From NCBI GenBank assembly GCA_903891415.1, contig CAITEH010000027.1, positions 1-35,166 of the forward strand: a stretch of 35,166 bases of DNA, written 5' to 3'. Under the pieces are notes generated by a model that was given only the letters and a program-made list of their open reading frames with translations, was not told the DNA's origin and ran no database searches. The first letter of the stretch is position 1; each line of letters opens with the position of its first letter. Position numbers and translations under genes: made by a program. The stretch is from Candidatus Firestoneibacteriota bacterium. Lineage in GTDB: Bacteria > Oederibacteriota > D2-FULL-39-29. Positions 1-8,256 of the stretch are shown here, in pieces.

Positions 1-1147
1 ACTTAACCTTTTCACCGGTACTGACTATCCGGGCATTGCGCACCTTCATCTGAAGACCGCCTAACCAGAGCTCTTTGCCGTACCAGCGGGTAATATGCCA
101 GTACATAGTATTCCCCTTGGCGGTAGCCGAGGTCCCATGCGGGTTGAAGTTCATCCATTCGGTATTAACTCTCTCGGTTCCGTAAATAGATTCTCCGTTA
201 TTGTTGCGTTTAAGCCAGTCACCCATTCCGCGAAGACTGGAAATTGCTTCTTCTTCAATAGAGCCGTCACCGCGAGGGCCGACATTGAGTATCAAATTAC
301 CTCCGTTTCCGGCGCAGGAGACAAGTTTTCCCAGGAGGGTCGGAACACTCTTCCATTCTTTATCTGCTTTATTCCAGCCCCAGGAACCGTTCAAGGTATC
401 GCAGCTTTCCCAGTCACGGTAAGACGCGCTTGCTTTGGTTGAGTTTTCAGGCGTGTCAAAATCCTCCGGCATCAAAGAGCCCTCCACGCCCCAGCCCGAC
501 CTGTTATTTATAAGTATATGCGGCTGTAGCGACCTTACCATATAATTTAACTTTGTTGAGTCCCAGCCATTGGGTTTAAGCGGCCACGGCACATCGTAAA
601 ACAGATAGTCTATCTTTCCGTAATTCGTCATAATTTCACTGACCAGACCGTGAGTGTAATCAACGAATCTTTTACGTGCTTTTAAATCATAAAGGCAATT
701 GGCCCCGTCGGGATGATGCCAGTCCATTAAGCTGTAGTAAAGCCCGACATGCAGGCCTTCGGCCCGGACCGCCTCGACAAACTCAGCCACAATGTCCCGG
801 CGCGCCGGAGAATTTACGGATGTAAATTTGGTAAGTTTCGAATCAAAAAGACAGAAACCTTCGTGGTGTTTGGTTGTAAGGGCGACATATTTCTGGCCCG
901 CTTCTCTTGCCAGCCGCGCCCAGGCTTTGGGGTCAAATTTTTCGGCAGTAAATTTTTTAGCCAGAGCTTCATATTCTTTTAAAGGTATTCGCTCGCGGTT
1001 CATTACCCATTCGTGCCTGCCCAGGATACTGTAAAGGCCCCAGTGGATGAACATCCCGAATTTTGCCTGCCTGAACCAGGCCATGCGTTCATTGAGTGAC
1101 GGTATTTTCCCCTTAAGCAGCCGGACCGTATTTTTCGTTTTAGCCAT
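1..1147 (-). CDS. Alpha-L-fucosidase, GH29 family (3' end cut by window edge)
   Basis: The minus-strand frame starting at ATG 1145-1147 reads through to the window edge without a stop, so the C-terminus is missing. An AGGAG ribosome site lies 5 nt upstream. The N-terminal part carries hallmarks of family GH29: the FGMFIHWGLYS segment, KHHEGFCLFDS, and the YGKIDYLFYDVPWP segment whose Asp after FY corresponds to the catalytic nucleophile of the family. The visible end (LQMKVRNARIVSTGEKV) resembles the start of the C-terminal beta domain. GH29 enzymes release alpha-linked L-fucose from glycans. No signal peptide is apparent at this start, which suggests a cytoplasmic enzyme. It lies 96 nt downstream of the secreted protein gene at 1244-2749 on the same strand and may be co-transcribed with it. 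Confidence 0.88.
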   Translation of the reverse strand, partial: MAKTKNTVRLLKGKIPSLNERMAWFRQAKFGMFIHWGLYSILGRHEWVMNRERIPLKEYEALAKKFTAEKFDPKAWARLAREAGQKYVALTTKHHEGFCLFDSKLTKFTSVNSPARRDIVAEFVEAVRAEGLHVGLYYSLMDWHHPDGANCLYDLKARKRFVDYTHGLVSEIMTNYGKIDYLFYDVPWPLKPNGWDSTKLNYMVRSLQPHILINNRSGWGVEGSLMPEDFDTPENSTKASASYRDWESCDTLNGSWGWNKADKEWKSVPTLLGKLVSCAGNGGNLILNVGPRGDGSIEEEAISSLRGMGDWLKRNNNGESIYGTERVNTEWMNFNPHGTSATAKGNTMYWHITRWYGKELWLGGLQMKVRNARIVSTGEKVK

Positions 1148-1243
1148 AGTAACTCCTTTATCCAAAATAAATTTTCCACTATAAAAAGACACTGGCTCCC
1201 CTGTAAAAACATTCGGGGATAACAGAAAAATATTATTATTCTG

Positions 1244-2749
1244 TCATTCTTCCAGTTTTATTCTCCATTCCCTGGTGCTGTCATTCATGGTAAATCTTAC
1301 GCGGTAATTTCCTTTAAGCGCCTGCCCGTTCTTATCTTTTCCGTTCCATTTCATATAGTACATATCGCCGGCCTTTACGGCAGCCAGGCTGCCTATTTCA
1401 AAAAGGGAGGTTTTACCGTCTTCGCTGAACAGGTTTATTTTAACCGTTCCCTTTGCCTGTACTTTACAGCCGAACTTTATCTCCTCATTTTTTGCTGAAG
1501 AAATATGGGAAGGAATACAAACAGCCATGCTTATATCTTTACTCGGGTAGACCGGGATATCCGGAAGCTTGGCCTCCCCGGTCACATATTTTCTTTTAAA
1601 CGAAGGCGGTTCTTTACAGATCACATTTCTGAAGTAATCCGCCTCAACTTCGTTATTTCTTTTCTTTAATTCTGCCGCATAGATCTCTCTTATTTTAGGG
1701 TCAAATTCCGCAAGGGAAGGCCACAGTGCGCCCGCGTCTTCCACCTTCCCGTTCTCTTCCCCCGTCGGCGTGCCATTCGCACTCTTGAAATGTATGTCGG
1801 TAAGGGATTTATTCCACATCCAGAGATTGGTATTTATGATCTTCTTCATATCGTCTTCACTGAAAACTATGCCCGTATGATAAGCTTCCACAAAAGCTGA
1901 GGATTCAAAGACCTGGTAACCCGAGCGGTAGGGATGGACATCCACCCAGGATTGCGGTTTGGCGCCCTTCCAGTCAAAGGGGGCAAGCGGTTCCCAGAAA
2001 TTCCAGAAATACCGGTCTTCATCTTTATGGTAGCGCATTATGGCCTTATAATGCCCGAAGATCTTTTCTGCCCGGTCCCGGAACATCTGCTCGCCGGTTA
2101 TCCTGTATAATTTCAGAAAACAAAGCGCCATCCTCCCGTGTTTATTAAGATTCTCGCTCCACTTTTTTCCGGGGAGGGCCCGGAGCTGGTGTGTTTTCTT
2201 GTCAATAATAATACCCGTGTTCAAATAGGAGGCAAAGATGCCGTCTTCATAGTAGCCGCCTCTTTTGTCCCATTTTTCGACCAGAGTTTTTCTGGCCAGG
2301 TCCATATAACCTTCCGCCTTTGAGCCGAGGGCAGAACTCTTAAGCGCCGGATCTTTCATTACTATTTCAGAAAAAGCAAGCATAGGGTCAATAAGGTTGG
2401 CATCACCTATCACCACTGCTCCGACCTCCGGCTCCAGTCCAAAATAAGGCCCGACCCAGCCCATGTAACCGTCCGGTTCCTTCTCCATCTTTGATATCAA
2501 AAAGTCATAATAAATACTTGCTTCTTCCAGCCAGGACTTGTCTTTTCCGTAAGCGTAGTAACCGTGGATAAAACCGCCTATTCCTGCGGAAGCGTGCCAG
2601 GAAAACATTTCTCCTGATGTCTTAGCTATGTTCGGATTAGCCATTAATCCTTGACGAAAACTCTTTGCCGTTATACCAAAGGCGCTGCTTGAAAAAAATA
2701 ACACCAGGGCCAGTCCCGCAAGAACAGCTAATTTCTTTCCTACTATCAT
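1244..2749 (-). CDS. Secreted alpha/alpha-barrel-type protein with C-terminal FlgD-like Ig domain
   Basis: 501 residues with a clear signal peptide (KKLAVLAGLALVLFFSSSAFG). The body is helix-rich with tryptophan- and tyrosine-rich segments such as GYMGWVGPYFGLEPEVGAVV and YFWNFWEPLAPFDW. This resembles (alpha/alpha)6-toroid glycoside hydrolases, polysaccharide lyases or epimerases, though I cannot assign a family. The last ~80 residues, with MKWNGKDKNGQALKGNYRV, fit the Ig-like fold seen in FlgD and in C-terminal domains of secreted proteins. An AGGAGG site precedes the ATG. The gene starts 27 nt after the URO-D family gene, so the two are probably one transcript. A role in extracellular or periplasmic glycan handling is inferred from fold and from the neighbouring fucosidase. 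Confidence 0.7.
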   Translation of the reverse strand: MIVGKKLAVLAGLALVLFFSSSAFGITAKSFRQGLMANPNIAKTSGEMFSWHASAGIGGFIHGYYAYGKDKSWLEEASIYYDFLISKMEKEPDGYMGWVGPYFGLEPEVGAVVIGDANLIDPMLAFSEIVMKDPALKSSALGSKAEGYMDLARKTLVEKWDKRGGYYEDGIFASYLNTGIIIDKKTHQLRALPGKKWSENLNKHGRMALCFLKLYRITGEQMFRDRAEKIFGHYKAIMRYHKDEDRYFWNFWEPLAPFDWKGAKPQSWVDVHPYRSGYQVFESSAFVEAYHTGIVFSEDDMKKIINTNLWMWNKSLTDIHFKSANGTPTGEENGKVEDAGALWPSLAEFDPKIREIYAAELKKRNNEVEADYFRNVICKEPPSFKRKYVTGEAKLPDIPVYPSKDISMAVCIPSHISSAKNEEIKFGCKVQAKGTVKINLFSEDGKTSLFEIGSLAAVKAGDMYYMKWNGKDKNGQALKGNYRVRFTMNDSTREWRIKLEE

Positions 2750-2776
2750 CCTTCCTCCTTTTAAAATAGCTTGTTT

Positions 2777-3769
2777 CTATTTTTCAAGATCCTTAATGGC
2801 TCTTTTCATTGCGAGTAGATTTTCTTTTGGAGTGTTAACGGTGATCTCACAGCCGCCGGAAAGAATAAACGGCCGGCTCTGTTCTTTGATAAGCAGTTCT
2901 TTCGTCACGCGGTAAACCTCTCCGGCTGATAATCGCTCTATGACACCGACCGGGTCTATATTCCCGCTTCTGATAATTTTTTCGCCGAATATTTTATAAA
3001 GCTCCTCCATATCGACCATCCAGTCCACATCAATTATAGCGGGCTTTAAGAGCTTAAGGTCCGCGGCAAGATGCCGGATATTCCCGCAAATATGAAGTTT
3101 TACTTTCGCACCCAGGGACTGAATATACTCTATCAATTCCTTGTGCCGGGGAAAAATAAATTCCCTGTACATCTCCGCGGAGATCTGCGAGCAGATCGCG
3201 TCACCGACCCCGATAATATTGGCGCCGGCGCCGGCCTGGGCTTTGGCAAAAGCTTTACCTGTCACCAGGCACTTATCCAGCATTATTTTTGTAAGTTCTT
3301 CCTCGGTGGCAAGGAGGAGGAGCATTTCTGTAACTCCCATAAGATCGCAGGCTTCAGCAAGCGGCCCTTCCACCCAGCCGACGACGTCTACCCCGCTTTT
3401 TACAAGCTTCCGGTAATACTCAACCCCTTTTATCCTGTTTAAGGTCCTCTCTTCTTTATATACATCCGGGCGCTTAAGCGCCTTAATATCTTCATTGGCC
3501 TTAATTAACCGCTCAACGCAATGCGGCACTCCTTCATCCTCATAAATTATCTTCGCGCCAAAAGCCGAGGTTTCGCAGTAGGGATCAGAGATAACGGAAA
3601 CAGCATCGGTTTCAAAATATTCATGGCACTTCATATTGGTCTCAACGAGGACCCGGTAGTCAGAAGCAAATTCCCTGTAGGTTTTTCCGGAAAATCTTGT
3701 CGCGAAATGCATAAGGATAGGTTGAAAAGAGATAGGTTTTTTACCGGTGTTTTCGAAATTGTCAGCCAT
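2777..3769 (-). CDS. Uroporphyrinogen decarboxylase (URO-D) family protein, MtaA/CmuA-like methyltransferase type
   Basis: 330 residues across the URO-D fold. The metal-site style motifs of corrinoid-dependent methyltransferases of the MtaA/CmuA group are visible: KLHICGNIRH in the centre and FILSGGCEI near the C-terminus, together with IRSGNIDP. True heme-pathway HemE lacks this HxC arrangement, so a methylcobamide or other methyl-transfer role is more likely than porphyrin synthesis; the substrate is unknown. Proteins of this class are common in carbohydrate-rich loci of candidate phyla, often without a known corrinoid partner, and none is seen here. There is no signal peptide, so it should be cytoplasmic. 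It is first in a two-gene unit behind a good sigma70-type promoter at 3811-3839. Confidence 0.8.
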   Translation of the reverse strand: MADNFENTGKKPISFQPILMHFATRFSGKTYREFASDYRVLVETNMKCHEYFETDAVSVISDPYCETSAFGAKIIYEDEGVPHCVERLIKANEDIKALKRPDVYKEERTLNRIKGVEYYRKLVKSGVDVVGWVEGPLAEACDLMGVTEMLLLLATEEELTKIMLDKCLVTGKAFAKAQAGAGANIIGVGDAICSQISAEMYREFIFPRHKELIEYIQSLGAKVKLHICGNIRHLAADLKLLKPAIIDVDWMVDMEELYKIFGEKIIRSGNIDPVGVIERLSAGEVYRVTKELLIKEQSRPFILSGGCEITVNTPKENLLAMKRAIKDLEK

Positions 3770-3810
3770 TTAAAGCTTTTTCCCTTTTTTCAATATTTGA
3801 CTAAAGCAGT

Positions 3811-3839
3811 ATTATATTCCCTGTTCTGGGTATTTTCAA
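3811..3839 (-). promoter_or_regulatory. Sigma70-type promoter for the URO-D / secreted protein unit
   Basis: On the minus strand TTGAAA (3834-3839) is followed after 17 nt by a perfect TATAAT (3811-3816). Transcription would begin near 3804, about 35 nt before the ATG at 3769. The ribosome site there is weak (AGGG placed far upstream). Confidence 0.65.
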
Positions 3840-3891
3840 GGTTAATAATAATATGACAAGAGTAAAACAGTTGTGCTGCAAAGGGTTTATC

Positions 3892-5397
3892 TTATTTTCT
3901 GTTTTGGGCAGTCAGTTCATACGAAAATGAGATTTCTCCGTCAGGATGTTCTTGGGATATATCCTTTGGAAGCCAGGAACGGACATATTCGACCTTCACT
4001 TTTTCGGGAGAGACGCTTACACGCACCCTTCCTGAACCCGGGAATTTATCTCCTGATTGGTAGGCCTCTTTATTGTTGTTAAATTCATAGTTAGAATTGG
4101 CAGGATCAGGCAGGGTCTGGTAGACTATTCCGTCCAGGTCCTGCTTTACAAAAATATGGTCATGCCCCTGGAAGAATATTGTAACACCGTTCTTTACCAT
4201 AAGCTGGTGGATGGGAAGTTCCCAACCGGGGCGTTTATTTTTAAAATCAGAACCGCCTTTTTTGTCCTTGCCGCCCCATTCACAAAGGCCGGCCTGCTCA
4301 ATTCCACCCCGGCCGGTACCAAGAACATGATGCGTAAAAACAAATTTATATTTTGCTTTGCTCTCTTCGAGTGTTTTCTTCAGCCATTTGTATTGCTCGT
4401 CCCCGAGCGTCGAGTCCCAAAGGTCCCGCTTCCCCTTCCCGCCTTTTTCTTCTTTCTTTCCATTTCCAAATAGATTATCTACAGCCTTTGGAGAATGCCA
4501 GTAAGGGTCTATAGTGACAAAAAGCGCGTCACCCCAGGTAAAGGCGTAGTAGTCGCGGAGTTTCCCGATGAATTTTACCGGTTCATTATCCCCGGTGTAA
4601 AAGCCGTCCGGTTCCGGAAGGGGATAATATTTTATCCGTGAATTCCCGGCCCAGACTGCGACATTATCCGCCGTACCGTTCAGGTTGGCAAGCGCCGCCT
4701 GCTCGTGGTTGCCGTTCACAAGAAATAACGGTGCCGTGCGGCCGATAAGCCCCAGGAAAGGCCTCTGTATTTGATAGCGTTGCGCCACTGTTTCCGCGTT
4801 TACGGTCCTCAATGTATCCACACTAAAATCATCACCGATAGTCATATAGAAATCGGGTTTGTCCGCCGCGGCAGCTCGCAGCGTTTGAGCATAAAGCACG
4901 GGGTCATTTTGAAACGGCCTTTCAGGATGGGAGTCCCCCTGTATCTCAAACACAAAACTGCTGCCCGGGGCCCGCTGGGTATGGAACCCTCCCTCTACCA
5001 GAATCTTTTTCGAGGCTCCGTCCGTTAAGATGTATTCGTATTGCGTGTCCGGCAAGAGCTTGTCGAGTAATATTTCTTTTGGCTCACCTTTTTTGAAACT
5101 AATATTTTCAGTATAATTCCGACGGCTCGAGGACTCGAGGCCATAACCTATTTGCGCTTTAGTATCTTCATCAAACAGCACGCTTAAAACAATGGAATTC
5201 CCCGTAGGCCTCCCCAGGATAACATCAACAGGACGCGAAGGGGACACATCCTCAGGCCGGCCTTTTGACTCCTTAGGCCTGTCATTTTTCTGCCCGCGCT
5301 TTTCCTCTTTTCCGGATCTGTCCGTATCCTGCGCAAAAGCCGTTATGCCTATTGAAATTATCCCCAAAACAATTATGTATTTTAATATGTTTTTCAT
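3892..5397 (-). CDS. Secreted calcineurin-like metallophosphoesterase (purple acid phosphatase-like)
   Basis: The start at ATG 5397 is preferred: it has an AGGA site and opens directly on a signal peptide (MKNILKYIIVLGIISIGITA), whereas the longer in-frame start at 5457 would bury it. About 501 residues. A lysine/glutamate-rich linker leads to a fibronectin-like N-terminal region, then the five metallophosphoesterase blocks in order: GDSHP, TIGDD, VNGNHEQ, FTHHV and QGHDH. These supply the two-metal site. The family hydrolyses phosphomonoesters or phosphodiesters, here probably outside the cytoplasm; substrate unknown. It is a paralogue of the product of 6799-8256, with which it shares the same block order and the flanking RPGWELPIH-type segment. 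It is the last gene of the PEBP-SMP30 / phosphoesterase / DUF1566 cluster. Confidence 0.85.
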   Translation of the reverse strand: MKNILKYIIVLGIISIGITAFAQDTDRSGKEEKRGQKNDRPKESKGRPEDVSPSRPVDVILGRPTGNSIVLSVLFDEDTKAQIGYGLESSSRRNYTENISFKKGEPKEILLDKLLPDTQYEYILTDGASKKILVEGGFHTQRAPGSSFVFEIQGDSHPERPFQNDPVLYAQTLRAAAADKPDFYMTIGDDFSVDTLRTVNAETVAQRYQIQRPFLGLIGRTAPLFLVNGNHEQAALANLNGTADNVAVWAGNSRIKYYPLPEPDGFYTGDNEPVKFIGKLRDYYAFTWGDALFVTIDPYWHSPKAVDNLFGNGKKEEKGGKGKRDLWDSTLGDEQYKWLKKTLEESKAKYKFVFTHHVLGTGRGGIEQAGLCEWGGKDKKGGSDFKNKRPGWELPIHQLMVKNGVTIFFQGHDHIFVKQDLDGIVYQTLPDPANSNYEFNNNKEAYQSGDKFPGSGRVRVSVSPEKVKVEYVRSWLPKDISQEHPDGEISFSYELTAQNRK

Positions 5398-5476
5398 GAT
5401 TTCCTTTTTTAAACACAGGCGGTTCTTTTCCGCCTTCATTAAATTGCCAATCGTCATTCGTCAATTGTAAATATTG

Positions 5477-6790
5477 TTATCTAACCACCCTCACATAATT
5501 ATAGATCCTTATCACGTCCCCCTGCGGCCCTCTTCCAAGGGGGAAATTCTTTGGGTCTCCCGCCTTGGGGTCAGACCTTTGGGCACCCGCGCCATGGACA
5601 TCTACAAAATTATGATCGCCCGCGTTACCCTCTGCCTCTTCCGGAGACCCGGGCCTTCCCCGTCTTTCCGGCGGGCCACCGGCCAAGGCCCTGGAAGACA
5701 TCCATCCGGCTGCTCTTCCAAATGCAATATACATTGCCGCCCCGCCGCCGTTAAAACCGGCATGGGTGGTACTGCTCCAGCAGCAGGGATAATCAGGCTT
5801 CCCGCCTTCGTTAGTAAACTGCGTGCATTTAAAAACCGGGTCTATCGCGGGAGAATTGGAGGTATCGGGAGAGCGGGTATAGTCAACAATGCTTTGCAAT
5901 TCCTTCACATCCGGCATCCGCCAGTCCTTATGCCCGAGATATTTTTCCGCATTCATTTTTTGCACCCAGGCAAGTGCCTCTTTCCAGTTCATTCCTTTCC
6001 CGCTGTCTGACTTGGACCACATGCGCCCGGTTGCTTTATCAATGATGGTACCATCTTTGTTATCCTGGAATTCGTTTTTGCCGTATTTTGTATTTCCGCG
6101 GACACAGATCACGAAGAAGGTTTTTTCTGACCTTCCGCCCGGCATCTGCAGGTCATAACCTTTGATACGCCCGTCCGCAAAATTTACGCCGAAGAGTTTA
6201 CCTCCGCCGCGCGCGGACTTGCCAACATACTTTGTTGAAGAGGCATACTGGGAATCAATTATTCGTTCACCATTGCCGGTTTCACCGTAGGCAAATTTGA
6301 AATATTTCGTATCAATAAACGGCATTAGCCCGGATGTGTCCGTCCCGTTATAGCCGCTGGGGTCCGTACCCCGGCAGTCAAAAAGCGAATAAAGTTCTTT
6401 GATATCCGGCAATCTCCAGTCCGTAAATCCTCCGAATTTATTTTCATTGAGTTTTGCCGGCAATTTCTCTGCTTCCGCCAGGGTGAGTTTATCTTTCTTG
6501 TCAAGTATTCCGTTTCCGTCAAGATCCGGGCTTCTTTGCCAGGTAAGCCCCGTGTTTTTGTCAAAGACCGTAAGGCCGTCACCGCTCAGACTGTAGTCGG
6601 CTTTAAGGGTTTTATTCTGGGCATCCTGTCCGAAATACGGCTCTCCCGGTTTTGGCGGAATTATTTCTCCCCGGTCATCGAAGCATTTTAACTGGCCGGT
6701 ACCTACCAGCTTATAGGTTTCTGCAACAGAAAAAACCGCGCCCAATAAAACGGCAGTCAAAACAGTAATAATATATCTGAATCCTCTCAT
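5477..6790 (-). CDS. Secreted protein with two DUF1566 (Lcl C-terminal) domains
   Basis: 437 residues with an N-terminal signal peptide (YIITVLTAVLLGAVFSVAE). Two copies of the DUF1566 module are visible, each with the GLTWQRS / GRMWSKS strand and the diagnostic DWRLPDIKELYSL and DWRMPDVKELQSI motifs. The first repeat carries a calcium-site-like DLDGNGILDKKD loop. Cys pairs in the second repeat could form disulfides. DUF1566 proteins are extracellular and related to C-type-lectin-like or formylglycine-enzyme-like folds; no activity is established. The C-terminal tail is unusually Gly/Pro/Arg-rich before ending in IRIYNYVRVVR. It sits between two paralogous phosphoesterases, 8 nt after the upstream one, so co-expression is likely. 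Confidence 0.8.
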   Translation of the reverse strand: MRGFRYIITVLTAVLLGAVFSVAETYKLVGTGQLKCFDDRGEIIPPKPGEPYFGQDAQNKTLKADYSLSGDGLTVFDKNTGLTWQRSPDLDGNGILDKKDKLTLAEAEKLPAKLNENKFGGFTDWRLPDIKELYSLFDCRGTDPSGYNGTDTSGLMPFIDTKYFKFAYGETGNGERIIDSQYASSTKYVGKSARGGGKLFGVNFADGRIKGYDLQMPGGRSEKTFFVICVRGNTKYGKNEFQDNKDGTIIDKATGRMWSKSDSGKGMNWKEALAWVQKMNAEKYLGHKDWRMPDVKELQSIVDYTRSPDTSNSPAIDPVFKCTQFTNEGGKPDYPCCWSSTTHAGFNGGGAAMYIAFGRAAGWMSSRALAGGPPERRGRPGSPEEAEGNAGDHNFVDVHGAGAQRSDPKAGDPKNFPLGRGPQGDVIRIYNYVRVVR

Positions 6791-6798
6791 ATTTTCCT

Positions 6799-8256
6799 TT
6801 ACTTCTTGTTTTTCGGCGTAAAAGTATACGTATATGAAATTTCGCCGTCACTGCTGCTATTTAAAAACCTTATATAATCCACCCCGGCACTTTCCGGTGA
6901 AACCGTTACCCGCAGATACCCGGAATTTCCCTGTATTACCCCTTCTTTATAACCATATTCTTCCGCCTGCCTTGGTTCTCTTGTATTCCTGCAGCACGGC
7001 TGGGGGGTCTCCTGGTAGACAACTCCGTCCTTCTCCTGCTTTGCAAAAAAATGGTCATGCCCGTGAAAATAAATATTTACCCCCGTATCAACAAGGATTC
7101 TATGTATGGGTTTGTCCCAACCCGGCCGTTTACTTTCAAAACCGTTTGTCCCGTCTTTGTTCAGTCCGCCCCACTCATAGAAACCGGCAAACTCAACACC
7201 TCCCCTGCCTTCCTCTCCCCCTCCAACCAACTGATGTCCAAAAACAAACTTATATTTTGCCTTGCTGCTTTCAAGGGTTTCCTTGAGCCAGTGATACTGT
7301 GTTTTCCCGAGCGTCCAACCCCAACCGTCATAAATATTTTTTCCCGGCTTCTCGAGCGTATATCTGTAAGGGTCTATTACCACAAAAAGCGCGTCCCCCG
7401 AGGTAAAGGCATAGTAGTTGCTCTTGTTTTCCAAATTTCCGGAATAACTCCCGCCCGGAAAGGGATTTAAAAAATAACGCATCCTTGCTTTTTCATCCCA
7501 CCCGCAGATCCGGTTATCCGTTTTCTTATCCGGCCAGCCCGCTTCTCCTTCATGGTTACCGAGTACCAGGAACAAAGGTATCGAATGGCAGATGGCATCA
7601 AAATAATTCCGGAACAATAACGCTCTGTCCTCGATATTTTCATAGGTCTGCTGTTCAAGCTTATCAGACATGAAAGTATCGCCCAGGTCTATGAGAAAAT
7701 CCGGTTTGTTCCTCCCGATATTATTTAAAACATTTCTATACAATGCAGGTTCGCTGTTCTCGTCCAGGTGCGGATCCGCCTCGACCGCAAAGGTAAACGA
7801 GTTTCCCGGGCTCCTTAGCGTTTGGAATGAATGTTCTTCTCTTTTAATAAAATCCTTTTTGTCCAGGCGGTAGCTCAACCGGTAATAATACTTTGTATCC
7901 GGTTTTAACCCGGAGAAAACAGTATTGAGGGGAGTATTGGCGGCCGGACTTTGGATTTGGGTCTTTGCAATGTATTTCCCCGATTCCGTGCCATACTCAT
8001 AGAAACATTCTGCCGGTGCGGTGATGACAACATTCAAGATGGCAGACGAAGCTGACGGGCAACCGGCAAGTTCCTGACCCCGGAATAATTCCTTTTTCAT
8101 TGCCTCATCCCGCATTATTAGGACCGCGGATTTTTTGTCAGGTTTATCCTGTTCTTCCTTTTTCGGTCCCTTTTTGCCGTTTTCTGCGTAAATAACGGCG
8201 GAAAAAAGAAGACAGATGAAAAGCAGGGTTATTTTTTTTCGCGTGTTTAGCTTCAT
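6799..8256 (-). CDS. Secreted calcineurin-like metallophosphoesterase, paralogue of 3892-5397
   Basis: 485 residues with a signal peptide (KKITLLFICLLFSAVIYAE) and a charged Lys/Glu linker. A fibronectin-like domain with GLKPDTKYYYRLSY precedes the catalytic domain. Metallophosphoesterase blocks follow in order: EADPHLD, DLGDT, VLGNHEG, VFGHQL, and FHGHDH. The first block reads ADPH instead of GDSH, a change from the usual GD, but the Asp and His ligands are kept. The ATG overlaps the TGA of the upstream PEBP-SMP30 gene by 4 nt (ATGA), so translation is coupled. Predicted to act in the periplasm or outside the cell on an unknown phosphate ester. Confidence 0.85.
   Translation of the reverse strand: MKLNTRKKITLLFICLLFSAVIYAENGKKGPKKEEQDKPDKKSAVLIMRDEAMKKELFRGQELAGCPSASSAILNVVITAPAECFYEYGTESGKYIAKTQIQSPAANTPLNTVFSGLKPDTKYYYRLSYRLDKKDFIKREEHSFQTLRSPGNSFTFAVEADPHLDENSEPALYRNVLNNIGRNKPDFLIDLGDTFMSDKLEQQTYENIEDRALLFRNYFDAICHSIPLFLVLGNHEGEAGWPDKKTDNRICGWDEKARMRYFLNPFPGGSYSGNLENKSNYYAFTSGDALFVVIDPYRYTLEKPGKNIYDGWGWTLGKTQYHWLKETLESSKAKYKFVFGHQLVGGGEEGRGGVEFAGFYEWGGLNKDGTNGFESKRPGWDKPIHRILVDTGVNIYFHGHDHFFAKQEKDGVVYQETPQPCCRNTREPRQAEEYGYKEGVIQGNSGYLRVTVSPESAGVDYIRFLNSSSDGEISYTYTFTPKNKK

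Noticed and set aside
1200-1243. Hairpin ACAGAA/TTCTGT after the gene at 1244 as terminator
   Set aside because: The stem is only 6 bp, AT-rich and without a following T-run on the minus strand.
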